The notes below the pieces were generated by a model that made no database searches, was not told the DNA's origin, and was given only the letters and a program-made list of their open reading frames with translations. From Dirofilaria immitis (Eukaryota; Nematoda; Chromadorea; Rhabditida; Onchocercidae): a DNA stretch of 64,000 nucleotides. Positions 40,641 to 52,217 of the stretch are shown one piece after another. Where the stretch lies: positions 1,426,001-1,490,000 of the forward strand of contig JAKNDB010000105.1 of assembly GCA_024305405.1 (NCBI GenBank), in the 5' to 3' direction. The first letter of the stretch is position 1. Each line of letters begins with the position of its first letter. The translations under genes were made by a program, and so were the position numbers.

Positions 40641-43600
40641 CTGAAATTTTATGTTAAATGGAAGTTACGATTCTGTTCAAAATCTAAAGAGATAAATAAT
40701 TTGAACAAACTTCTAAAGAGAAATTTCATTGTTGTGATAAAACAGAACAAGAACAATGAAATAATAAAAGGGATTTTCAGGAATTTATGAACAAGATATT
40801 ATGCAAATTTAATTTTTTCGAGCGAATATTAAACTGGCTTATTAAAATTTATGGCAAGTTATTCGTAATAGATGTGAATACAAACAGGCAAGTAATTTAA
40901 AAATTATGATTTATCTTAAACATTATGATATCTCGAGAAATCCGTCTTATCAACCAACAGCTAATAGAAATTCTCAAAATTTTATGAAAATTAGGCGATA
41001 ATTATTTTGCACTAAAAGAATGAAAAAGATAAATTTCATGTAATGAGAAAATATTAATAAAAATAAAGAAAAAAACAGAAGTTTTGCTTTTATTTGTTTT
41101 TAAATGTAATTGCTAAATCTGCAATGAGTTTTAACTATGATGGAATGGAATTTATGATGTTTGTCACTTAAAGATCATCGAGATAGTTTAATTTAAATTT
41201 TTAACTTTTTGTGTCACTGACAAAATTTGACATTTCCAAGAAAAATAAGACCATAAATCATTCATCGAAGTTAAGATTAAATGAAATATTCAAAAATATA
41301 TTATTAAAAAAACAACTGTGTAATTAATATGTATCAGCAATGCAAATAATTAAAAGTTCATTTTTGGTTTGAAATAAGATTGCTGGACATGAAATAAAGT
41401 AACAAAACTCGGCGCATATTTTCTAGCATCAAGGTAAATTATTGTTTATTCGTTAATAGCAGTCATTTAAAATTAGTTTATTGGTCCTCTCATTTCAGTT
41501 TCATCTTACCGAAATCTGAATCTTTTTAAAGTGTCTCTATTGATTGTTGTTATGCATACTTTTAAAATGCAATCAGGTAATTATTATCTTCATACTAAAT
41601 ACGTGTTAATAGACAGCAATCAAATATATATATATATATATATATTTAAGAATACAATGAATATTTCATCGCAAATTTTTCAAATAATTTGAAATCATTT
41701 CATTTCTTTGGTCTTTATACACTTAACAAATGATAAATATATCTTATGACAAGAATATAGACTTTCATAAGTCATTAGCAATGATTTTTACAGAAGCTTT
41801 TTACAGAAATTAAATACAAGGCAATTGAAAATATTAAAATTGCAAAGATTTGAAATGGTCAAATAGTAAATTTCATTTCTTTCAATTGTTGCATTTTAAT
41901 TTAATTTTAATCTCGATTAAAACACTATTGAGAGATTGTTAGCGTAAGATATTATGTCTAACTTCAAATTTTTCACCCCACCTTTTTCATACTTTTCCTT
42001 ATCTTTCTTGTTTCTTGCTAAAAATCCATCAGAATTAATGTCTGTCAAATGAAAGAGACCATTTACGAATAAATAGGCCATTTTGGTATGAGGCGAATAG
42101 TTGCCTAAATTGATTCATCTTCATATGAGTGATGGATCCTAAGCTTCTGATGGCAGTTCTTCATAAAAGAATTCAAATTACATTGTGACATCAAATGCAT
42201 TGCTTTTAGATGATAAATATTCTCTTTCCTGTTTTATCCTTTCACTTTCAATTTTATTTTTCTATGAAATGAAGCACTAAGAGAGATGCTATCGATTGAA
42301 ATGAAAACTGTACTATGATTAATGACATAAAAAGAGCTTAGTGGCAAAAAGATCACATATTGTTAGATAGAACAGAATTCGATTCCCAACCTTACTTGAA
42401 CCACATTACAAAGCAAATCTAAATCATAGTAGCGTAAGTTTTACTCTTAATTTTAAAAAATAGAATATAATATTTTTCAATAGATCTCTTGATTTCACAA
42501 CTAAAAGGTTCATTCTGCTCGTATCATTCAGAATTTGTTTGCAATTGAAATCCAAACTGCTTACTCATACAGCTACTGCTAAGGCTTTTAAGAATTATTA
42601 ATCATTAACATTTGTACGTTGATAAAAAAAGTTTTTGTAGGAAATAGTAGATATTTTCTAAAGTAATAATTATTTAAAAGATGTGCTGAAAATTCTTTGT
42701 TTCATAGGCTGCATCATCATTTATAATGTAATTCATTTTTCTGTGATCACTTCTTAGCATTAAATCAAAAAATTTCAATATAAATTTCACCATAAAGAAT
42801 TACATTGATGAAGTTCTTTTATTTAAAACATGTAAATATATTCTACTTTTCCTCATTTTTTGTTCTGAAATAAATGATAAATTTAGCTTTACTTGCTGAT
42901 AATATCAATGGCAATTAGATAAAACGAATGGATAAACAGCAGAAGAAAATGGACAAATATAAATGAGAATTTGAGGATAAGCAGATACATACGGATAGCT
43001 TGGAGGAATTACTATAAATATATCAATTAGTTTTGATAATTCTTTTAATGATACTATTTCAGTTATTTGTCGTTTATAGTTCATTACCTCTGTTTCTGCT
43101 AATTATTCTCGATTTGTAATGACAAGAAATCTTTTTATTCTTTATCGATTATGCATATGATTCATATTCGAGTGCGTAACGTGGTGCATAACGATTAAAC
43201 TCGGTCCATTTAATAAGCTATCATCAAAACATGATCATAATACAAAAAGAAAAGACACCGATTTCGTGAGCTGATAAATATGTCAGCCAGTTTTCGACAG
43301 TAATGTATGTAGTAATTAAATGATAGATATAAATTAAACCAATCGAAAATGATAAAACTGCTGGTTTTATCAAATCATTTTAATTAAAAATCTAGCATGA
43401 TAAATAAGTTGTTATTACAGAAGAGAAATAAAAAATGTTACTTTATAATTGTGCACTAATTTATTTTGAAAATATAAATTAGTCTGGGAAATAGTTATGA
43501 TATTCTAATTGTTCATATAACTTCCATGAGGTATTATTTCGAGCTCTCACTCATAATCTTTACACAATATCGCTTTTCCTTATTAATGAATGCAATGTTT

Positions 43601-44857
43601 AAAGTGCAGTTAAGAAATTAGCAGCACAGCAAGATTGGATCAAGTTCTCTCTTAATAATAAAATGCAGTATATTTAAAGTGTGCTGCTAGATTCCTTAAT
43701 GATGACGATGATTCTTCAAGATGGCATCGTATGTTATCAAATACCACCTACAATTATGAAGGCTACTTTTGAAATTAAATGCAAAGGAGAGAGATAAGCT
43801 TGATACGATCTGTAAAATACCAATTACTATCTAATAGAGATTAAGGTAACACAGCAGGCGGTACATATTCAGAGTGTAAGATTATTTCCGTAATTTTCTT
43901 CTTTTTAAATATAAAATTAAATTTTTAGTTATAATTTGTTTAAAATTATTACTCAAATGAATCAGTTACAGTTGATGTAATTCAAAATGTACGCAACGAG
44001 AGGAAGGACAAGTGAAGGTGCTAATTAATTACTGTTCAAATATGCCAAAACGTGATAAGAACCTGAAAGCGGCAACATTTAGCATATAGTAAAGATTGAC
44101 ATAAGGAAGGAAACCTTTATGTAAATGTCACATTGTGATACTGGTTGAAGCATTTGCAAGGTATAATAAAAATTTGCACTGCACTTGATGTGGTCATTTG
44201 ATAAAATCTTAATGGAAATATTTGTGGATTCAATTTGTTCCTCCAAGAAGATGAAGAAAAGAGAGAGAAAAAGAGAAGGGACAATGGTTAAAAAAGTAGC
44301 CATTGATCTTTTAAAATACAATATAGTTTTAATAAGCCAACGATTTCAGAGCACTGCTTATTGATATAGTTTCACGAATTTACTATGGATAGTGACTACT
44401 TACTCCCAAGAATGCCAATTCAATTTAGTTCAATTTATTCTAGTTTCTACACTTATTTTATTTGAAATGGATGATTTTTCTGGGAAATTTTTATTATTTT
44501 CAGCTATTTCTGGATATAAGAGAGAAGCAATCAAATATTATTCTGCAAGTTTTTATTTTGGAACTTGAAATTGATAATTTAAATAACTTTTCTTGCAAGT
44601 CTAAGCTTTTAAAAGGAATTCTCGAGAAAATTTTTTCAGTTACAAATTTTCTTTGGTTTGTTTAAGAAAGAGACTAAATTGAACTAAATAACACTTCGTA
44701 TAACACTTCCATCTAGGTGATATTAGAATAAGAGAAAAGTCCTGACAGCATAAAGTTTTTCAGTATGGTGATAGCTGAGTTAAAATGATATGTTGACAAT
44801 AAGCTATCGACGATATTTCAATATATTATATAATTGATGTTGGAATAGATGGAAGCG
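40641..44857. other. 4.2 kb without a supported gene
   Basis: AT-rich sequence. It has an AT microsatellite at 41623-41646 and short plus-strand coding-like runs near 43690-43790 and 44250-44330 that lack convincing splice sites. The region near 40641-40660 includes the probable trans-splice acceptor and promoter side of the two-transmembrane protein gene. Confidence 0.5.
41623..41646. repeat. (AT)n microsatellite
   Basis: Pure AT dinucleotide run. Confidence 0.95.
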
Positions 44858-45377
44858 TTACACGTTGAAACAAGTTTGCTTGGCTGGGTATTTGATTGGC
44901 ATTATTGGGGGACAGCACACGACAACTTGACGATCAGCCGACAATGTTTTGGTGACAAAACCGGCACGATCTGTATCATGCATACCTCTTTTCATTTCAT
45001 ACTTCAACGAACTTGATCAATTCCATCTGTCCTAACTAATTTATCAATCAATGTTGGTTCTTGACTACTCTCTCCTTTCTTCTTCATTATTCCTTGCTCA
45101 ATGAAATTATTCATTTTCAACTACATTTCAAATAAGTTTCGATTTTTCATCTGCAAATCATAGCATTTCTTTAGAATCTCAAGATTTGTTTATTCATTAT
45201 AACAATCCATAAATTAAATTGTCGTTAACTTTTTTTTCTTCAGCGATTTTGCTTATTCCATCCTCGATCTTCTCTCCTTGCATGTCTTTCTTTTCTTTTC
45301 TTTCCATCGATCCAATTTCGCACCTATCCTTTCGATATTCAGAAGCTTTACATTTTTTTTGTAGCTTTGCAATCGCA
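44858..45377 (-). pseudogene. Charged/coiled-coil protein gene, two exons visible, frame broken
   Basis: Two minus-strand exons, 45230-45377 and 44858-45150, are separated by a 79-base intron with matching phase 0 (donor gttaac, acceptor gatttgcag). They encode a lysine/glutamate-rich helical region (LDRWKEKK, then DMQGEKIEDGISKIAEEKK; MNNFIEQGIMKKKGESSQEP; YEMKRGMHDTDRAGFVTKTL) ending near VVVCCPP. The frame is broken by an in-frame TAG at 45121-45123 and by single missing bases within the lysine-rich run near 45285-45300, near 45003-45007 and possibly in the G run 44907-44911. A further in-frame TAA lies just upstream of 45377. It is either a decaying gene or a real gene badly called in the assembly. 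No family recognised; more exons probably lie upstream. Confidence 0.45.
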
Positions 45378-47589
45378 CTTCAACAAAAGAAGCAATATAA
45401 ATTTAAGGATGATGATTGGCTTTTTCGTCCATTGGACTCAATTTATATGTCTTGCATATTCTCAAATACAAATACTATTATGTTCTATTATGAATCATTT
45501 GTCTCAACAATCTGAACAGTATTGCTGATATTTTATTTGCTTAATCTTTTTAAAGCAATGAAAATAAGAAATATCGTATAAGGTAAAAAGAAATCAGGAA
45601 ATAAATCTTTAAAAATTGGCATTAATATGTATAGGGTCTACACTTTTGTGATAGATAAATACTGTATTATATAGCAAATACTATCATTCTTAAAATTAGA
45701 CACGAAACTTGATACATAGAAAACTTTTAAATTCAATTCAATAAGAAGTCGAGTGGTGATATTAAACTAGAAAGTTGGAAGAAAAAAAACTTTAAATGGG
45801 ATTTAATGAGGAAATGTGCACAGATAGTAAGAATTAAAGATAAATAATTCAGTTCAAGTAATCTCACTTATCTCAGTTCCAAATTATTTTAATTCTTTTC
45901 AAAAAAAAAAAAATTAAATGTGAAATTACCAGAGAAATACGCAAAGAAATATTACTATCTAGCAGATAGGTGGAAAAATATTATTTAGCTAATAGGAGAT
46001 TTCATGAAAATTAGTTATTATCTAAATTAGAATCATAAGTTTGAGTCTGAGTTAAAACCAAATATATTTTTCGATTGGATACTAATACAAGTGATAGATA
46101 TATTGGCAATCTTATATGGTTAATCTCGACCACAAGCTTTCTAATATTAACGGTATCATAATTAATTAAACTAAAAATCTACTTCTCTGTCCGTTTTATC
46201 CATGCTCTTTTCCCCTTATTCAGTTGATGATCAGTGTTGTCGAAATTTTTATAATAAAATTTTAATATTAATCTGCAGAAACGAGTCACTGTCAACTTGT
46301 AATGTATTACTATGATACCTTTCATTGAATCCAATCTATGACACTTCAGTTGAAGCAGAATCAGCAATAATCTAATAATAGATCATTATATCTTAACATA
46401 AATCATCGTTTTCTAAGACACGGATTTAGTTTGATTGAATATCATGATGAATTTTAACAAATCTGCTGCTTTGGATAATTGCTCAATAAATTTTTGAAAA
46501 ATTTTACGTTAATTTCACTACTTTTAAATTGTCATAATCAATTATCAAATTACTTTATAGATTAGTTTTATTTCTTATCTGATTCACAAGCAAACATTGT
46601 GGAAAAAAGTACACAATAATTGAATAGCTTATCTGGTAGGTTATGTTGAAAATGTATAAAGGCTTAAAGACATAGATGATACATCACACCACCTGAAGTA
46701 CCAATTTGTTATTCATGTATCAATAGCGTCAATCTTTATAAAGTTAATTATCTATCAGAATTAATTAATCATTTGCGGAGCTTGTTCATGATTTGTAAAA
46801 TTTCTATCTTTAAATATTTCGAGCAATAAATTTTAACATTTTACTAATTGATCTTAATCCATAATGTTATGCGGTCATTAAGAAATGAAAATAACAAAGA
46901 ACGAAAGTACAGGAAATGATACGATTGCCAAGGGAGAAAGAAAGAATAATAGTAATTAAGCGAGACTTTCGGTTCTTTTTGGTGTGAATTTAATTTATAT
47001 CCACATAGTAAATAAAGGTACAAAAATAAGTTGCTTCATATATCTTTTTCACATATCCCGTCAAAAGCAATTCATCGAATGCGTAAGAAGGAATCAATAC
47101 AATAACAATCACAACATTATGTAGTGATCAATCAACATTTGAACTGGAAGATTAATTGAATTTTTGACGACGTTTGAGACACAATACAACTAGTTATTGT
47201 CATATTTATTTAATTTAGCTATTTGCTCTGCCATTTACTGATTGATAATTGTTACTTCAATTCGCTATTATAAATAAACTGATGCAAATTGCTTTTCCCT
47301 CAAAAATTTTCTTTGTTGCACTTTTTATAAATCTCTTCTCATATAAGAAAAGAATCCTCATAGCGATACAACAATAGGATATTATGAAAAAAATGCGGTG
47401 GTGATAAAATTCAAAATTTAATTAATTTTTTGTTGAAGCATTCAAGAACTGCCACAAAAGAGTTACGGAAATGAGAGTGAATAAATAATATTTGAATATT
47501 AGACAGAAGACGGAGAAAATGTCCTCTTCTAAGATGGATTTTGGGGAAGGATGAAATGTGTGATCATTCTTCAACACTGATGCTTATCC

Positions 47590-47784
47590 AAATCATTTTG
47601 TTCTGTAGCAATGGGTTTCATTCTCCTTCATTAATTTCAATTGCTCTATAGTGTGAATGCTTCCTGATGATGAAAAGCCTAGAACTTGGACTTTTTGGAA
47701 CATGATATCCTTTCTCGTGAAACAAAGCTTGAAATTTGAGGAGAATGCGTCATCTTTTATAAATTTGTAAGCCATATTTCGCAC
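47590..47784 (-). CDS. Coding-like segment, unidentified
   Basis: A 63-codon frame begins at or just upstream of ATGGCTTACAAA and reads AYKFIKDDAFSSNFKLCF then RKDIMFQKVQVLGFSSSG and SIHTIEQLKLMKENETH. After its stop, a second frame (EQNDLDKHQ) and then a third (KNDHTFHPSPKSILEED) remain coding-like, as if two bases were missing. No splice sites or homologue could be assigned. Confidence 0.3.
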
Positions 47785-50179
47785 ATAAATTTAGCTTTTC
47801 ATCATTTAATCGTTACAAATGCTTTATTTGCTCATAATAGCACAACATAATTTATCGCATTTATTTACCAATTACCTTATTGACCAATTACCTTATTCCA
47901 ATGAAAACAATTTGTAGAGCTTTGAAACAATAATAAGTGAAACTGTTCAATTTTAATTTTCATGTTAGTCTTCATCATTTTTACAATGAAATTTAAACTG
48001 ATCTGTAAATTGAATATTTTAACTAATGCTACATGTTATCATTTATCATATGAATTATGCAGAAAAATAAGCAATAATCAATGAAAAAAACTTAGTTTTT
48101 CGAAAATCGAAATTATCAATGAGCAAAATATCTATTATATATTGGTTTAAAAACGATATATCAAATGATGCCATTAGTGCCAGGCAATCATTATAACTTC
48201 CAATATATCCTTGCTTCATAGAACTATGCCATTTTCTATATTACTTTTCAAATTGCTGGAAGAAGAATTCTTCCTGAAAAATTAAGATGTTTTTACAATC
48301 AGAGCCATCCATTCTTACTGTGCAAAGATTGATTATCTGATTTCGATAAAAGCTCACTGAAAAATGAATGTTCATCTCAGCATTTTTATATCTTCTGAAA
48401 TGTTATATTCTTCGGTATTTCTTACAATTATCATCATAAAATTTCGTCTTCCAAACCCAAATCTAATTTTAGAAGTCGCAAGCAGAATTTTTTCATTTAA
48501 TTAATTCTTCTTTTTTAGCGTTTACGATTGATAGTGACTGGGTAAGAAAATTTGTGCTTCTCTTCCACTCCATCTTTGATGTTCACCGCCGATACCGTTT
48601 TGTCAATTCCTTTTTTTTATCACCTTCAAACTACATATCCTTCTAGAAATGCTGCCGATGACAGTAATTATGACAATACTGTCAATGATGACAACATATT
48701 TGTATTACCCCAATTTTATTAAATTACTTGAGATAATAATTACTGAATTAATTTCAGTCCTTTATTTTAATTCATAACTATGAGTTAAGAAGATCGCAAT
48801 CTGTTCCTGTCATCTAACTTACAATGCAAATTTTTAATTTATGTTCATTAATTATCAACAGCAGCAGCATAACCAGTGACTTACCCCAATAATTTTTAAT
48901 AACTCTTTTTTATGTCATTCATCAACTGGTTTTTTTGTCATTTATTTAAATATCTTTATTAAAATATAATCAAAAAATATCTGAAATACTTTGCCGCCAT
49001 CATCTCATCATCTTATCGAAAAAATTTCTCCGAATTACTTTGCTATCTTCAAAAAGTCGCCGCCGATAGTGATGTATGCTGGTTTGGAGTATTTTATTAT
49101 TTACAGTTTTGATGGAAGCTCGTAAATTGTCTCTCTTAAATGTATCCTAAAGCCATTCAATGAAGAAGCATTTAAAAGTAAAAAACAAGAGAAGTCAAAA
49201 TAATCACATTGCGGGATGGGCGAAGTTGCTCGGATACTCTTTGGTTCCAATGATCACAATTATCGACTATAAAATTTAATCGATTATAAAATATTTCAAT
49301 CATTCGTTACAAACTAAGTATGTTTCCTCTGTTATTGACTTATAATTTCGCTTTGTGACGATCGATCAACAAGCAATATTTTAAGCTATTTCTTTTACTT
49401 AAATGTTTTATCTCAGCTATGCAAATTCAAGTTACTCATTACTTTTTGTATGATAGCATAAAATATGGTAGTAAAGTAGTACATAACAAGAATCATCCAG
49501 AACTATCTTTCAGCTTTAGTAAATATCCAGCCTTTATGATTAATAAATATGTCTAAACATTATATACCATCCCATAACTTTTGAAATTGATCGAATTACT
49601 TGTTCAAATTTTTGCTAAAAATAGCACTCCATAACAGTACGATTAGTAGGTAGATAATTGCTTATCATTTTAATTTTCTTTTTAATTTTATTTTCTTCTT
49701 TTCAATCATGTTACTATTTCTAAAAATTCTTTTAAAAAGTAGTTGAATAAAAATTTGATAAAATTATAATTATCGGATAACTACACTTTCTTAGCGGTTG
49801 CTAAAAAGTAAAACGATAATATGAAAGAAGCGTGATGAACTATTAAATAAAATGAAGAAACGAATCGACAGACCTCAAGCAATTTGATATTTGATAAAAT
49901 TAGAAGGTAGCTGCATGATAATAAAATTGAAAACTGACATCGCGATAATTTTTTTGAAGCTAATTTCATTATCATGTTTACCATCATATAAAAGTTATTC
50001 ATAATAAAGAACATTAGAAAGAAAAAAACTTCTTTTAGATTTAAATTCTGAAAGAAGAGCTTCAAAAATGGTTATACTACAAAACTTTCATGCCGTTAAG
50101 CAATCGCATTTCTGATATTTCGCCCAGCGGATGATTTACACGTTTTTTAACATTCACGTCATCTCATCAAGACTATACC

Positions 50180-50400
50180 TATTCTGACAAAATTACTTTC
50201 TTGACTTTCGGATGTACAGCAGTTGTTAAACAAATAAGTTTAAAATTATGTTCTTCTTATGATGCTCCTATAAACGGAAGTTGTTTTTGACACCTTATAA
50301 GTTTGACAATCAACTATGCATCAGCTTCGCTGCTGCTTTTATAGCTGTAATTGACGTCTGATTTTCAGAACTGTCAAACTTTGACTGACATCTGTAATCT
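50180..50400 (-). CDS. Coding-like segment beside the AT microsatellite, unidentified
   Basis: After acceptor gagattacag (minus) the sequence reads CQSKFDSSENQTSITAIKAA then AKLMH, stops, and stays coding-like in shifted frames (KLIRCQKQLPFIGAS; CLTTAVHPKVKKV). Frame changes are at short runs, as in the confirmed genes. No domain or homologue; could be an exon or a pseudogene piece. Confidence 0.25.
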
Positions 50401-50422
50401 CTAAAGAGCGGAAGTAGCCATA

Positions 50423-50423
50423 A

Positions 50424-50512
<89 letters not shown>
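50423..50512. repeat. Long (AT)n microsatellite, about 90 bases
   Basis: Nearly pure AT dinucleotides with one interruption (tatatacatata). It is translated as a run of Ile-Tyr in a spurious open frame. The number of units is unreliable in such arrays. Confidence 0.95.
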
Positions 50513-50514
<2 letters not shown>

Positions 50515-51796
50515 ATCACTTCAAACGCCTTCCTCGTTGTTTCCTTCTTCCTTGCTGTCATCACAATTCTCATAATATAGTCCAAGATTTTCTGGATGAA
50601 TGGTCTTTTAAGCATAAAATGTCATTGTTAATTACCAGATTAATACAGATTTTAAATTTTAATCGTTGTGAATAGTCATTTGTTGATAAATAAGAGCTCT
50701 ACTAAATTATCGATTCACTTAGACAATCCATATTATCAAAGGTGCATTTTAAAACTTACAAACCTATTTCTAAAAATCGTTATAGTGTGGTTTAATTTAC
50801 ACCTTGAATTCAATTTTTTTAAGAGAAAAGAAATCAATTATTGAGTCTTTTGGACTTTGTGACATGTGAAAATTTGATTTTAAATTCATACTACTTTGTT
50901 TCCTCAATATGATTATGTAATCTTGAAATATAAAGTAGATTTCTAATGCTCTTGTTGCCAGAATCATAAAATGTTAAGGATATTGATAGATTTACATGTC
51001 TCAATATCAAATTTTCGGTTCTATCAAGGAATCGATCACTCATATCGATTAAAGGCTCAGGTATTTTTCTGCGCTTTTAGAATCTCGCTGATTGACAATC
51101 CTTCTTGTTTAAAATTACTTTACATTCAAATCGTTGTCTCGTTGATGGATTGATCGTTATATTCTCGTATCTCATATCCATTCGAGAAAGATGCTATCCT
51201 TTTTCTGCAGTTTTCCATCTCACATTCTTTCTTATTGCATACCTTCAAAATGGACTTGTGTTGTTGAAGAGATATGTTTTGTTCATCGCCGATATGTTAT
51301 AATTTTCAATCGCTTTTTTTTATTCCAATTTTCTTTAGAATTTAACCAAATATTTCTTCAAAATTTTGGGAATCTTCTATTTCATAGTTGCGTATAAAGA
51401 ATCCTACTGATTACTCTCTCTATTTCTCAAAGAAAAGAATTTACGTCAGAAAAGATAAGTTCGTAACGAAATAAATATGTTACAACAGTGATAGAACAAA
51501 ATTTAAATTGATGATATGTACCTATATCCCGATAAATTGTTGTTGATTATATGTTTCTTGCACCCTTCATCACTTCCATTTCCGGATATCTTCTTGCTTA
51601 CATCGTCCATTTGATTCTTTCCTCTTCCATCTTTTTCGGATCACTTTTGAAATTTCTGAATCAAACACATAATCATCAGCCTCATGTATATGGTCATTTC
51701 TATATTTCTGGTCACTCTTCTCTAGTTAATATATTCGGCTTTTGAATCCCAATAATCTTCTTATTCTAGTATACTTTTTATCGACACATGCTCATA

Positions 51797-51898
51797 ATCC
51801 TTCTCTCTCTCTCTCTCTATCTCTCTCCCTCTCTATCTCTCTCTATATCTCTCTCTTTCTCTCTCTCTATCTCTCTCTTCTCTCTCTCTCTTCATCTC
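51797..51898. repeat. Interrupted (CT)n microsatellite upstream of the F-box gene
   Basis: About 100 bases of CT dinucleotides with AT, CC and TT interruptions on the plus strand, roughly 320 bases before the F-box gene's start codon. Possible polymorphic promoter-proximal repeat; no function shown. Confidence 0.9.
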
Positions 51899-52217
51899 TT
51901 ACAATCAAACACCTGCAGTCGTGCAGTTGAATACAGATGACACATTGTCATTCATAAACATCTTATGTTTTACCTTTCATCGAGATTTTTGATTTCCGGA
52001 ATGACATCATCTATTTATTAACCGTTAAAACATCGCTTCTTAAAAATTTAGTATTATATTTCATTCATAAAATTTCCACATCTTCTGATAATTAGATAAA
52101 AGAAAATGAACGAATATAGAAGCTTTCCTGTTCTTTAGTAATATAAAAATTTGTGAGAGTAACAGTGAAACTATGCAGCACTGAAATTACAGGATTTAAA
52201 AAAATCTTGTATTTCAG

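Larger units (their letters stand above)
45378..52200. other. Mostly non-coding interval with scattered coding-like pieces
   Basis: Outside the segments listed separately, this interval is AT-rich. At 48500-49110 coding-like frames occur on both strands (minus: VSAVNIKDGVEEKHKFSYP; plus: WVRKFVLLFHSIFDVHRRY), so neither can be assigned. The repeats at 50423-50512 and 51797-51898 belong to it. The right end must contain the promoter side of the F-box gene. Confidence 0.4.

Noticed and set aside
45219..45515. 98-codon plus-strand frame
   Set aside because: It is antisense to the lysine-rich exon at 45230-45377, which has matching splice phases on the minus strand.
49781..50065. 94-codon hydrophobic minus-strand frame resembling a membrane protein
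   Set aside because: AT-rich non-coding DNA readily yields Phe/Leu/Ile-rich frames. No splice sites, charged loop pattern or family motif supports it.
50310..50615. 101-codon frame with a long Ile-Tyr run
   Set aside because: The centre is translated (AT)n microsatellite. Only the short C-terminal part outside the repeat is kept as a weak candidate.
51797..51898. CT-rich tract as a CRISPR-like or coding repeat
   Set aside because: It is a simple dinucleotide microsatellite without spacers.
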